Source: Opitutia bacterium (GTDB lineage Bacteria > Verrucomicrobiota > Verrucomicrobiia > Opitutales > Opitutaceae). From it: 64,000 bases of DNA. The notes under the pieces are model-generated. The model had not been told where the DNA came from. It was given only the letters and a program-made list of their open reading frames with translations, and did not search any database. Location: positions 620,001-684,000 of the forward strand of contig JACRHT010000016.1 of assembly GCA_016217545.1 (NCBI GenBank), in the 5' to 3' direction. Of this stretch, positions 16,144 through 25,225 are shown piece after piece. The position numbers were made by a program, and so were the translations under genes. Positions within the stretch are counted from its first letter, which is position 1. Every line of letters starts with the position of its first letter.

Positions 16144-17364
16144 ATGACCCTCCCCCGCCCCAGTCGCCGCGCCTGGTTGTTGCTCGCCCTGCTTTTCGGC
16201 ATCGGCCTGCTCAACTACCTCGACCGCCAGACGCTCTCGATCCTCAAGGCGACGCTGAAGGCTGAACTCGCGCTGACCGACATCCACTACTCGTGGCTCG
16301 TTACCGCGTTCATGGGGCCCTACATTGTTTTCTACGTCGTGAGCGGGCGGCTCGTGGACCGCTTCGGCACCCGGGCCAGTCTCGCGGCCTTCACCGGCCT
16401 CTGGTCGCTCGCCAACATTCTCAGCGGCCTCGCCAGCGGCTTCGGGCAACTGGCCGGCGCGCGCGCACTGCTCGGCGCGGCCGAGCCGGGTGCGTTCCCC
16501 GCCATCCAGCGCGTGATGATGACGTGGTTCCCCAAGGAGCGTCGCGCCTTCGCGTGGAGCCTGCTGAGTCCGTGCACGACGGTCGGCGCCATCCTCGCGC
16601 CGCCGCTCGTCGCCGCGCTCACCGGCTGGTGGAGCTGGCACCTCGCGTTCATCGTCCCGGGCATCGCGGGCATTGCGCTCGCCTTCGCGTGGTGGGCGGC
16701 GGACCGCAACCCGCCGCGCTTCGATGGCGAAGCGGAGTCCGCCCCAAATCCGCCGCCGCTGCGCGTGATTCTCGCCGACCGCCGCGTGTGGCTCCTGCTC
16801 GCCGCCCGCGCGCTCACCGACCCCGTGTGGTATTTCCATCTCTTCTGGCTGCCCGGCTACCTGCAGGAACGCCTCGGCGTATCGCTCCCGCAACTCGGCT
16901 GGATCGGTTGGATTCCGTCGTTCGTGGCATCGGCCGCGGTGATGGCGACGGGACGCACGACGGACTTCTTCGTCGCCCGCGGCTATTCGGCCGTGCGCGT
17001 GCGGGTGACGATGTTCGCGCTTGCCGCGGCGTTCGCCCCGGTGGGGGCGTTCACGACCTTCGCGCCGTCGATCGCATGGGCGCTCGTGCTGATCTCGCTC
17101 GTCGCGATCGTCTGCCAGATCTGGTTCTTCGGCCAGGGTCTGCTCGTGGCCGACGTTTTCCCGAAAACCTCGGCGGCCACGATCGCCGGCCTCCTCGGCG
17201 CCGTCGGCGCCAGTGGCGGCCTGCTCCTCAATCTCGCCGCCGGCCCGCTGATCGAACGCGCCGGCTACGTGCCGGTCTTTGTCGGCTTGGCGTGCCTGCA
17301 TCCCCTCGCCGCGCTGATGCTTTGGCGCGCGCAGCCACGCCTCGCGGGAACCGCCGCCGCATGA
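16144..17364 (+). CDS. MFS transporter, anion:cation symporter (hexuronate) type
   Basis: A 406-residue, 12-helix major facilitator protein. NYLDRQTLS in the first helix, the SGRLVDRFGTR loop and GAAEPGAFPAIQRVMMTWFPKERRAFA around helices 4-5 are signatures of the ACS family (ExuT, GudP, DgoT, TauMFS-like), which carries hexuronates, aldonates and related organic anions. It should bring a uronic or aldonic acid released from the locus A polymer across the inner membrane. It is separated from the LacI gene by 76 bases containing a candidate operator, and overlaps the next gene by ATGA (17361-17364), so the two are translationally coupled. Confidence 0.88.
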   Translation: MTLPRPSRRAWLLLALLFGIGLLNYLDRQTLSILKATLKAELALTDIHYSWLVTAFMGPYIVFYVVSGRLVDRFGTRASLAAFTGLWSLANILSGLASGFGQLAGARALLGAAEPGAFPAIQRVMMTWFPKERRAFAWSLLSPCTTVGAILAPPLVAALTGWWSWHLAFIVPGIAGIALAFAWWAADRNPPRFDGEAESAPNPPPLRVILADRRVWLLLAARALTDPVWYFHLFWLPGYLQERLGVSLPQLGWIGWIPSFVASAAVMATGRTTDFFVARGYSAVRVRVTMFALAAAFAPVGAFTTFAPSIAWALVLISLVAIVCQIWFFGQGLLVADVFPKTSAATIAGLLGAVGASGGLLLNLAAGPLIERAGYVPVFVGLACLHPLAALMLWRAQPRLAGTAAA

Positions 17365-19607
17365 AATTTCGCGTCCTCATCGTGACGCTCGCGCTGTTCG
17401 CGACAGCCCGCCTCGGCGCCGATACCGCGCGCGTCTACCACGTCGCTCCCGCGCCGCGCGGCGACGATTCACACGACGGCAGCGCCGCTGCGCCATTTGC
17501 GACGATCGACCGGGCGCGCCGAGCCGTGCACGCCGACCTCGACACGCGCGAACAAACCGGCGACATCGTCGTGGAAATCGCCGCTGGCATCTATGAGCTG
17601 CCCGCGGCGATTCGTTTCTCTCCCGAGGACTCCGGGCGAAATGGTCACGACGTCGTCTATCGCGCCGCACCGGGCGCGGAAGTCATCCTCAGCGGCGGCC
17701 GTCGCGTGACCGGCTGGCAACGCGAGGGCGCGAGCGGCTTCAGCACCGAGGTCAGTCGCGAAACCGATTTCCGCCAACTCTGGATCGACGGACGCCGGGC
17801 GATCCGCGCCCGCACGCCCAATGAGGGCCAGATGCTGAAACTCGCCGGGGAGAAACAGGTCGACGGCTTCGATCTGCCGCGGGGTGTTTTTTCCGGCGTC
17901 ACTGTTCGCCCCAACGAGGTCGAGGTATCCGTTCTGGTCGCCTGGATGCACAAGCACCTGCGCATCGCACGCGTCGCCGATGACTCACGCCCGGATTTCG
18001 TCCGCGCCGTGATTGCGGAGCCCGAATGGGACGCCGTGACCAAACAGCCGCAAGGCGACCGCGTCTATCTCGGCCGCAGCTACTGGCTCGAAAACGCGCC
18101 CGAGTTCCTCGACGCGCCCGGCGAATTCTACCTCGACCGCGTGCGCGGCGTAGTGCGCTACCTGCCGCGCGCCGGCGAGGACGTCGCGCATGCCGAAATC
18201 GTCCGCCCCGAGCTCGAGAGCCTGGTCGTGCTCGACGGCCGGCTCGACGCGCCCGTGCAGCACCTGCGGTTCGAAGGCCTCACGTTCGCCTACACCGGCT
18301 GGACGCGGCCCAACCGCGCCGGCTTCGTCGACGTGCAGGCCAACTCGCTCGTGCCGGCCGATCCCGCCGCAGCGGCCGACGGGCAATACCGGCACAACCA
18401 GCGCAAGGACCGCGTGCCGGCGGCGTTTCAGGCCTTCACGGCCGACCGCATCGTCATTCGTGGCTGCCGCTTCGCCCGCCTCGGCGGCACCGGCGTGATG
18501 TTCACTCACGGCGGCGACGACAACGTGATCGAGGGCAATTCGTTCTTCGACCTCGCAGCCGGCGGCATCGAGATCGGCGAGGATGCCGCGCGCCCGACCT
18601 CGCCCCGCCTTTTCCCGCGCCGCAACCGCATCGCGAACAATTTCCTCGCGCACCTCGGCGAGGACTACTTCGGATCGGTCGCGATTCTCAACTACTACAC
18701 CGACGCGTCAGTCATCGCGCACAACGAGATCGTCAACGTGCCCTACACGGGCATCAGCCACGGCTGGGGCTGGGGCGCTCCGCCCGCTCCGGGCGATTCG
18801 CGCGGCAACGTCATCACGCACAATCTCGTGAGCAACTACATGCGCCGCCTCGACGACGGCGGCGGCATCTACACGACCGACGCGCTGCCCGGCTCGGAGA
18901 TCGCGGGCAACGTCGTCGAGCACATGCGGCCTCCGGACCGGCAGACGAAGGCCGGCGGAGCAATCTACCTCGACCAGTTCACCAGCGGCGTCCACGTGCA
19001 CGACAACGTCATCTCCGACGCGATCCGCTGGCTGTTCATCTGGAACCCGAACATCCAGCACAACCGCGTCGAACGGAACTTCGCCGACACCGACGCGTGG
19101 CGCAACGACGGCAAGGACAACGTCGTCGAGCCTGCGCAGCCGCTCTCCGCCCCGAGCGTCGCGGCCGCTGCGACGGCAATCCGCACGGGCGCCGGCATCG
19201 AGCCCGCCTTCGCGAGTGCCCGGAATTATTTCGCGCCGAAGATTCTCGTGTTCGATGCAACCAGCACCGCTTTTGCCCGGGCAGCAACCGCTCCGTCCAC
19301 TGCGGACGACCACGCCGCAACGTGGCTCCCCGTTCTCCCGCGCGACGGCGACTACGAAGTCAGCGTTCGGTGCAGCGCTCCCGGCGGTGCGATGACGTGC
19401 GTCGTCGGACATGCCGCCGGCCGAGCGAGCGTCGATCTTTCCGCCGCCATCCATTCCGAGTGGATCACGGTTGGAAGATTCCCGTTCAAGGCCGGTGCCG
19501 GCGCGGAAATCCGCATCGCCACGCGAGGAGAAACCTCAGCGGCCATCGCCGTGGAGAGCGTGCGCTTCGCATTCGTTGAGACGAAGGAAAATTCGTCCGC
19601 CCGCTGA
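17361..19607 (+). CDS. Secreted right-handed beta-helix enzyme, GH141-like
   Basis: A 748-residue protein with a signal peptide (about 1-20). YHVAPAPRGDDSHDGSAAAPF at about 27-47 is a typical start for parallel beta-helix glycosidases and lyases. The body (about 30-610) contains repeated N-x-I/V beta-helix rungs (DNVIEGNSF, NRIANNFL, NVITHNLVSNY, AGNVVEHM, VHVHDNVIS). GHDVVYRAAPGAEVILSGGR and ISHGWGW resemble GH141, a family with alpha-L-fucosidase and xylanase members acting on pectin and xylan. A C-terminal beta-sandwich (about 630-745) may bind carbohydrate. Overlap with the MFS gene places it in the same transcript. The enzyme class (fucosidase, xylanase, lyase) is not settled by sequence alone. 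Confidence 0.75.
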   Translation: MKFRVLIVTLALFATARLGADTARVYHVAPAPRGDDSHDGSAAAPFATIDRARRAVHADLDTREQTGDIVVEIAAGIYELPAAIRFSPEDSGRNGHDVVYRAAPGAEVILSGGRRVTGWQREGASGFSTEVSRETDFRQLWIDGRRAIRARTPNEGQMLKLAGEKQVDGFDLPRGVFSGVTVRPNEVEVSVLVAWMHKHLRIARVADDSRPDFVRAVIAEPEWDAVTKQPQGDRVYLGRSYWLENAPEFLDAPGEFYLDRVRGVVRYLPRAGEDVAHAEIVRPELESLVVLDGRLDAPVQHLRFEGLTFAYTGWTRPNRAGFVDVQANSLVPADPAAAADGQYRHNQRKDRVPAAFQAFTADRIVIRGCRFARLGGTGVMFTHGGDDNVIEGNSFFDLAAGGIEIGEDAARPTSPRLFPRRNRIANNFLAHLGEDYFGSVAILNYYTDASVIAHNEIVNVPYTGISHGWGWGAPPAPGDSRGNVITHNLVSNYMRRLDDGGGIYTTDALPGSEIAGNVVEHMRPPDRQTKAGGAIYLDQFTSGVHVHDNVISDAIRWLFIWNPNIQHNRVERNFADTDAWRNDGKDNVVEPAQPLSAPSVAAAATAIRTGAGIEPAFASARNYFAPKILVFDATSTAFARAATAPSTADDHAATWLPVLPRDGDYEVSVRCSAPGGAMTCVVGHAAGRASVDLSAAIHSEWITVGRFPFKAGAGAEIRIATRGETSAAIAVESVRFAFVETKENSSAR

Positions 19608-19631
19608 CCAGCGTTGCCCGAGAAGGCGAAA

Positions 19632-19657
19632 GGCACGGCTCCAACGGAAGCCGTGCC
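19632..19657. terminator. Hairpin between convergent genes
   Basis: GGCACGGCT (19632-19640) and AGCCGTGCC (19649-19657) form a 9-bp stem with an 8-base loop between the convergent beta-helix (+) and glycine-zipper lipoprotein (-) genes. There is no strong T-run on either side. It may serve both strands. Confidence 0.6.
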
Positions 19658-19683
19658 GTGAGAATCAGCCCAACGCGACGCGG

Positions 19684-20211
19684 TCAGCGCCAGTAGCTCT
19701 CGACCCAGTAAGTGCGGTGGCCGCGGCGCTCCCAGTGGGCGACGACGTAGGTGCGGTGATGGGGCGGCGGCATTTCCCAGTGTCCCGACACCCACACGTA
19801 GCCGCGCGGCCGATAGCTCCAGTAGCCGGGCACCCAAATTGCCTCGGGCGTCGGCGCGGCGACGACGACCTCTTGCACCGCCGGAGCGACCGGCACCGGC
19901 GGCGGAGTCGGAGCCGCCGTCTCGACTCGCGACGCGTAGGCTTGGTCGTAGTTGCCGTAGAGCGTGCCGCGCTGATGGTCGGCGGCGTTGCCCAGCGTGC
20001 CACCGGCGATGGCACCGGCCGCGGCGCCGATGAGCGCACCGCTGGCGGCATTATGGCTGCCGGAGTTGTTGCCGATGATCGCGCCGGCCAGTGCGCCAAT
20101 CGCACCGCCAGCGACGGCGCCCTGCTGCGTGTTGGGACCGGTGCCAACACAGCCAGAGAGGAGAAGCGCGCTCGCGCCGAGCGCGGCGAAGGAGAGACGA
20201 ATGTTGTTCAT
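19684..20211 (-). CDS. Glycine-zipper lipoprotein with YXWGXW-like repeats
   Basis: A 175-residue protein with a lipoprotein signal (lipobox LSGC, Cys21). A glycine-zipper 2TM domain (about 30-80: AVAGGAIGALAGAIIG…GALIGAAAGAIAGG) resembles the 17-kDa surface antigen/OmpA-associated family. The C-terminal half holds WVPGYWSYRPRGYVWVSGHWE-like repeats of the YXWGXW family, with paired tryptophans in EAIWVPGYW, YVWVSGHWE, YVVAHWE and YWVESYW. Such proteins sit in the outer membrane or periplasm and are often stress-induced; molecular function is poorly known. It is followed upstream by another small envelope protein in the same direction. Confidence 0.8.
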   Translation of the reverse strand: MNNIRLSFAALGASALLLSGCVGTGPNTQQGAVAGGAIGALAGAIIGNNSGSHNAASGALIGAAAGAIAGGTLGNAADHQRGTLYGNYDQAYASRVETAAPTPPPVPVAPAVQEVVVAAPTPEAIWVPGYWSYRPRGYVWVSGHWEMPPPHHRTYVVAHWERRGHRTYWVESYWR

Positions 20212-20249
20212 GGTGAATCCTCGACGTGGAAAATTGGTTTCAGGTTACC

Positions 20250-20780
20250 TCAGTGCCGGCCGTGGTGGTGCCCGCCGTGGCCGCCGCGAAACGTCCAGCC
20301 GAAGCCCAAATTCACGGACACCGGCCCGCGCGGCCAGTAGAACGGGTCGTAGTAATAGGGATCGTAGTAGCGATACACGACCGTCGGGGGCGGCGCGTAT
20401 TCGACGACTTGCACGGTCTGCGGCGCGGTCTCCACCACCGGCGCAGGCGCGGCCGGCACGGCGGCGGCCGACTCTGAATCGGGCAGCAGTTGATACGAGA
20501 TCGTGCGCGTGGAGTTGTTGGCGAGGCGATAGGTCACCGTGACGTCGCGCGCGGTCTGCGAAATGGTGGCGATCGTCAGACCCTGTGCCTGGGCGGTTTG
20601 CGTCAGTTGCGCGACGCTCGGCAACTGACCCGAGTAGATGATGCGGTCCGGCTGCACGGCCGGGGCGACGATTTCAGGTTCGGTCACGGCGGCGGACGGA
20701 GCATCAGCCGCGATCACGCTGGCGGCGCCGAACAAAGCGACCGCGCCCAGCGCAAAAAGGGAAACGGATTTGGCGTTCAT
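20250..20780 (-). CDS. Secreted hypothetical protein with Tyr/Pro- and Gly/His-rich tail
   Basis: A 176-residue protein with a clear signal peptide (about 1-25, ending AADA). The middle (about 45-95) is a small alpha/beta-like segment, IYSGQLPSVAQLTQTAQA … DVTVTYRLANNSTRTISYQLLP. It is followed by a proline/alanine linker, a tyrosine-rich stretch (VVYRYYDPYYYDPFYWP) and a Gly/His-rich end (GGHGGHHHGRH) that could bind metal. The start at 20780 was chosen because the signal peptide begins there. It shares orientation and style (low-complexity aromatic tail) with the adjacent glycine-zipper lipoprotein. I do not recognise a named family. Confidence 0.7.
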   Translation of the reverse strand: MNAKSVSLFALGAVALFGAASVIAADAPSAAVTEPEIVAPAVQPDRIIYSGQLPSVAQLTQTAQAQGLTIATISQTARDVTVTYRLANNSTRTISYQLLPDSESAAAVPAAPAPVVETAPQTVQVVEYAPPPTVVYRYYDPYYYDPFYWPRGPVSVNLGFGWTFRGGHGGHHHGRH

Positions 20781-20916
20781 CGTAGGAGGTTTGACCGGTG
20801 TTACGACGCGCGGTTCATCCGAAAAATTCAATCTAGCCGTCCGGCCCGTGAACCCGGCGCCTCGTTTACCTCCCTTCGCCCCCACGAAGCGAAAGTTCAA
20901 TCCCGTCCTGCGGGGA

Positions 20917-22398
20917 TCAGTGCGACTCGCTGAAGCTCGTGATGGAGTGCCACTCCAGCACTTCCTGGAGCAACGCGCGTTCCGTCCGCGAAACGACCCG
21001 CTCCAAGGTGTTCCACGTCGGCGAATGCGCGAGCTGCGTGCGACCTTCCTCGAGGATCGCGCACATCTCGCGGTAGCGCGCGACCCGCCGTTGCAGATCG
21101 TTGATCGAGACGAAGGAGATCAACGCAGCCGCGACCACGGGCAACGTGATCGGGAGAAACGCAAAGACCAATTGCTCCATGCCCTCGGAAAGCAGGTGGA
21201 GGTGCAACGTGTGGTCGAGCGCGTAGAGCGCCGTGCAGCCGATCGCGAGCATCGTCGCGACCGCGAATCCGAGACGCAGGCGCTTCAGTTGCGGCAGCGC
21301 CTTGCGCTCCTGCTTGCGATAATACGCGAGCTGATCGTCGATGCGGCACTTCAGGTAGGTGGAGCGAAACTCGTCGAGTCCGACCTGCCGCGCGAAGGTC
21401 GAGCGGGAGTGCAGGATGTGGAGCGTGCGGGTCAGTTCCCGCATGCCGGTGAGATCGATATCGTTGAACAGCGGGGTCGCCCGTGGCAGGCCCCAGGTGC
21501 ACAGGGCCGACCGGCAGAACTCCGCCGCGAGACGACAGCGCACCCAGTTGTGGTGCGTGTGATGATGACGGAGGACGGCGGCGACAAAGAGCGCGCCCAG
21601 CAAACACATCAGCTTGATCCAAGGCAGGCCTATCCAGTGGAGACCGAAAGCGAGGCCGCTGGCCGCCACCAAGGTGGCCACGACGTGGAGCAGGACCGTG
21701 CCGACCGTGAGGAGGCGAAACTGCGGCGAGCCCAGCATCGCCGCGCGGTCGCACTTGAATTGAAACGCGAGCACCTCAGCGGGCGCGCCGAACGGATTGG
21801 TGGCCCAGCCCTCGGCGACCGGCGGCAGATTGTTCAACGCCGCGAAGTGCGCGTCCTCGGTCTTGAGCCGGGCGAAATTCTCGCGGCGAACTTCCAGCGT
21901 GTTCGCATCGATCAGCACCAACGGCCGGCCGAGATCGCGCGCGTAGGCCACCACTTCCGCCGTGCCGCCCTTGCCGCGCGCCCGCTGGCCGTCCCACACG
22001 GCGAGGAGCACGTCCGCACCGTTCACGGTCTCAATGCCGCAATCGAGGTAGGCGTCCTCGCGGGTGCCGTTCTCGGTGATGACCCGCACATGCTCCGCCG
22101 CGGAGAGCAGCTCCTCCACCTTTGCCCACTCCAGCGAAGAAAAATCCTTCGCGAACTCCGCGCGCGGCAACGGCAGGATCGCATGCCACGAGCAACCGAT
22201 CTCGCGCGCCTGTTCCACGAAGAGTTGGTCGCAACCCGCCGCCACCGACGACAGCACGATCCACTCTCCCGCCCCCTCGCTCCGCAACGACCGCAGCACT
22301 TCACCGATCACGCGGGCAACACCCTCCGGATTCGGCACCTGCCGATGCCCGGAAAATCCGAGCACGTGAAACAGCGGCAGTTGGGACGGGACGCTCAT
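20917..22398 (-). CDS. SLOG-domain nucleotide sensor fused to four membrane helices
   Basis: A 493-residue protein. The N-terminal 200 residues are a Rossmann-like SLOG domain. Visible elements are GFSGHR (14-19), SSVAAGCDQL (50-59), ADVLLAVWDG (128-137) and GKGGTAEVVAYA (142-153), the last matching the phosphate-contact loop of SLOG/DprA/TIR-like nucleotide binders. Membrane helices follow at about 229-247 and 256-276, then a soluble region (about 280-370), then helices at about 375-394 and 408-430 and a C-terminal cytoplasmic helix. SLOG domains joined to 2TM (SLATT-like) modules were described by Burroughs, Aravind and colleagues as candidate ligand-gated membrane effectors in nucleotide-driven immune systems. 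No cyclase or nuclease partner is adjacent. ATG 22398 was chosen over an upstream non-ATG extension. Confidence 0.72.
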   Translation of the reverse strand: MSVPSQLPLFHVLGFSGHRQVPNPEGVARVIGEVLRSLRSEGAGEWIVLSSVAAGCDQLFVEQAREIGCSWHAILPLPRAEFAKDFSSLEWAKVEELLSAAEHVRVITENGTREDAYLDCGIETVNGADVLLAVWDGQRARGKGGTAEVVAYARDLGRPLVLIDANTLEVRRENFARLKTEDAHFAALNNLPPVAEGWATNPFGAPAEVLAFQFKCDRAAMLGSPQFRLLTVGTVLLHVVATLVAASGLAFGLHWIGLPWIKLMCLLGALFVAAVLRHHHTHHNWVRCRLAAEFCRSALCTWGLPRATPLFNDIDLTGMRELTRTLHILHSRSTFARQVGLDEFRSTYLKCRIDDQLAYYRKQERKALPQLKRLRLGFAVATMLAIGCTALYALDHTLHLHLLSEGMEQLVFAFLPITLPVVAAALISFVSINDLQRRVARYREMCAILEEGRTQLAHSPTWNTLERVVSRTERALLQEVLEWHSITSFSESH

Positions 22399-22554
22399 GG
22401 GCGAGGAAGCGCGATAGCACGGCGGCGGCACGGCCGCTGTCAACGGCTAAGCCGCTGCCAGACACGCGCTTTCCTCGAAATCCCGCCGGGGCGCGCCGCA
22501 CCTACCGCGGCGGCCCCGTGCGCGCGACCGCCGTGGCGGCGCGCGCTCGCAAGA

Positions 22555-25164
22555 TCACTTCGCTTCCAACCGAACTGCCCCGCCTGCCAGACCGGCTGAG
22601 GCCACTTGCACGGTGATCCCGCCGCCCGCACCAGCGCGCGCGCGCACGATCGCGAGAGCGAGGCCGTTGAAGGCGTTGCGCTCGGCGCTCGCGAAGACGC
22701 GCTGGTCGGTCGGATCGCCGTTGTCGGTCGCGACGAGATCGGCCGCACCGACGACCGAGAATGTCAGCAGCGGCTTCGCGCGCGGCACGACGAGGCCATT
22801 CGCGTCGACCACTTCGACCTTCACGAAAGCCAGATCGGTGCCGTCCGCGCGCAACTCGGCACGGTCAACCGTCACGCGCAGCGCCGCGGGAGCGCCGGTC
22901 GTGCGTTGCACGGCTTCGGCCCAGAGCTTGCCTCCTTTGTAGGCCACCACCTTCAGCTCGCCGGGCTGATATTTCACGTCGTCCCAACGAAAGCGGTATT
23001 CGAGCGCGCCGCGCTGCTTGCGGCCGAGCGACTGGCCATTGAGGAACAGCTCCGCTTCGTCGCCGGATGAGTAGACATGCACCGGCGTCACTTCGCCAAC
23101 GCGCTCCGGCCAGTTCCAGTGCGGGAGGATGTGCGCCATCGGCAGCTCCGGTCGCCAGCGGGCCTGATAGAGGTAATAGCGGTCCTTCGGAAAACCCGCG
23201 AGGTCGACGATGCCGAAATAGCTGCTGCGCGACGGCACACGGATCTTGCCGAGCGCGGCGAGTTCCTTGGCCGCCTTCTCGCGCGCGACCGGATCGGCGA
23301 AGTTCAACAGGTTCGTCGCGTCGCTGTCGAAGGGCGTCGGCTCGCCGAGGTAGTCGAAGCCGGTCCACACGAACTCGCCGAGCACGTAGGGATTTTCGTC
23401 GAGGGCCTTCCACTCGACGTCCGGCGGCCACGCCCACCACGGCGCATAGAGGTCGTAGCTGCTGACGTGGAAATTCGAGGCGCCGTCGCTCTTCTTGTCC
23501 GAGACCGGGAAGAAATACTCGCCGCGCGAACTGATCGTCGAGGCCGTCTCGGATCCCATCATCACGACGTGCGGGTGACGCGCGTGGAGTTTCGCGTATT
23601 CGGCGGGTTTGTAGTTGAAGCCCAGCACGTCGACGACGGTCTCGAAGCCGTTGTAGGCGGACGGCGGCTTGTCGCTGCCGACGACGACGGCGCGCGTGCG
23701 ATCCTCCTCGCGCACGATGGCGGCGAGATGCGCGGCGAGCTTCCAGCCCTCGGCGTCGCCGAGTTCGGGCAGCTCGTTGCCGATGCTCCACTGGATCACG
23801 CTCGGGTGATTGCGGTCGCGGCGCACCAGCGCGCGCAGATCGCGCTCGTGCCAATCGTCGAAGAGCCGGCTGTAATCGTCGGCTTTCTTGCCGGCGCGCC
23901 ACGCATCGGACAGCTCGACCATCACGAGCATGCCCATGCGGTCGGCCAGCTCGAGCAACTCGGGCGCGGGCGGATTGTGGCTCGTGCGAATCGCGTTCGC
24001 CCCGAACGACTGGAGAATCTCGATCTGCCGCTCGATCGCCCGCGTGTTCACCGCGGTCCCGAGGGCGCCGAGATCATGATGGAGGCACACTCCGCGAATC
24101 GGAATCCGTTCCCCGTTGAGTTTGAACCCGTCCGTCGCGCTGACCGAAAGCGACCTGATGCCAAACGGCGTGCGCACGATGTCCACCACCCGCCCGTCGC
24201 GCTCGAGCCGAGTCTCGGCGACATAGCGATTGCGCTCGCGCAAGCTCCAGAGCTTTGGCGCCGCGACGCGCAGCGTGTGCGCGGCGTGCGCTTGGCGGCC
24301 GGGTGCGACTGTCGCCGCCTGCGCCTCGGAAACCGCGACCGGGTCGCCGAACGGCTGGCCGTTGGCGTCCGCAGCGAAGAGCCGCACGCTCGCCTGCACG
24401 GCGGCGGCCGCGGCGCCCTTGTTATCGAGTGTGATGCCGACGTTCACGAGAGCGTGATCGGGGACGATTTCGGGAGTGGTGACCGTCACGCCCCACTGCG
24501 CCACCGCCACCTCCGCCGTCTTCGTCAGCCAGACGTTGCGGTAGATGCCTGCGCCCGGATACCAGCGCGAGGACTCGCGCGGCGGGCTCAGACGGACGGC
24601 GACGACGTTCTCCGCGCCGGGTTTCACGAACGGCGTGAGATCCACGCGCCACGACGAGTAACCGTAGGCCCAGCCGCCCGCGATCTGGCCGTTGCACCAA
24701 ACGAGCGCGTAGGACATCGCGCCGTCGAACTCGAGGTAGACGCGGCGTCCGGCGTCTTCGGCGGGCAGCGCGAATTTCTTCCGATACCAACCGGTGCCCG
24801 CCCACGGCAGCTTGCCGGTCGAGCCCGGCAGCTCCTGCACGAATGCGCTTTCGATGCCCCAATCGTGCGGCACATCGATCGCGCGCCAGCCGGAGTCGTC
24901 GAACTCGGGCTTGGGAAAATTCAGCCACCAGCCGGAACGCGTCGCGGGCAGCGCGACGCGCGGCGGCGCGTAATTCAGGAGGTGCTCACCGGTCGGCAGC
25001 ATCCACGCCTTCACCCGCTCGTAGGAGAGCGACTCGCCGGCATCCGGGTCGTCGCCCTTGAAGAATTTCCAACCAGCGTTGAACGAGACGCGCTCGCGTC
25101 CCTCCTCCGCCCCGAACATTGCGCCGGCCGCGACCAACGCCACCAACAGGAACACGCGATTCAT
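22555..25164 (-). CDS. Secreted GH2 beta-galactosidase-type glycosidase
   Basis: An 869-residue GH2 enzyme with a signal peptide (about 1-19). Domain order is a jelly-roll sugar-binding domain (about 25-220), an Ig-like domain (about 225-335), a TIM barrel (about 340-660), a DUF4982-like domain (about 685-750) and an invasin-like C-terminal domain (about 755-868). Acid/base Glu464 lies in WSIGNE and nucleophile Glu539 in MMGSET. The Ala-Gln-Trp-Gly and GAGIYRNVWL elements are typical of large periplasmic beta-galactosidases in Bacteroidota and Verrucomicrobia. It stands alone beside the GNAT gene, without TonB receptor or regulator, and shares layout but not operon with the locus A GH2. Confidence 0.9.
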   Translation of the reverse strand: MNRVFLLVALVAAGAMFGAEEGRERVSFNAGWKFFKGDDPDAGESLSYERVKAWMLPTGEHLLNYAPPRVALPATRSGWWLNFPKPEFDDSGWRAIDVPHDWGIESAFVQELPGSTGKLPWAGTGWYRKKFALPAEDAGRRVYLEFDGAMSYALVWCNGQIAGGWAYGYSSWRVDLTPFVKPGAENVVAVRLSPPRESSRWYPGAGIYRNVWLTKTAEVAVAQWGVTVTTPEIVPDHALVNVGITLDNKGAAAAAVQASVRLFAADANGQPFGDPVAVSEAQAATVAPGRQAHAAHTLRVAAPKLWSLRERNRYVAETRLERDGRVVDIVRTPFGIRSLSVSATDGFKLNGERIPIRGVCLHHDLGALGTAVNTRAIERQIEILQSFGANAIRTSHNPPAPELLELADRMGMLVMVELSDAWRAGKKADDYSRLFDDWHERDLRALVRRDRNHPSVIQWSIGNELPELGDAEGWKLAAHLAAIVREEDRTRAVVVGSDKPPSAYNGFETVVDVLGFNYKPAEYAKLHARHPHVVMMGSETASTISSRGEYFFPVSDKKSDGASNFHVSSYDLYAPWWAWPPDVEWKALDENPYVLGEFVWTGFDYLGEPTPFDSDATNLLNFADPVAREKAAKELAALGKIRVPSRSSYFGIVDLAGFPKDRYYLYQARWRPELPMAHILPHWNWPERVGEVTPVHVYSSGDEAELFLNGQSLGRKQRGALEYRFRWDDVKYQPGELKVVAYKGGKLWAEAVQRTTGAPAALRVTVDRAELRADGTDLAFVKVEVVDANGLVVPRAKPLLTFSVVGAADLVATDNGDPTDQRVFASAERNAFNGLALAIVRARAGAGGGITVQVASAGLAGGAVRLEAK

Positions 25165-25225
25165 GCAGGCGCGACACTACGAGCCGCGCCTCGGAGCGCC
25201 ATCCCGCAATTGCGAGTCGCTTCGG

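Noticed and set aside
20783-20790. Perfect Shine-Dalgarno-like TAGGAGGT on the plus strand
   Set aside because: No plausible plus-strand gene starts at the right distance, and the minus-strand gene beginning at 20780 reads away from it. Treated as chance.
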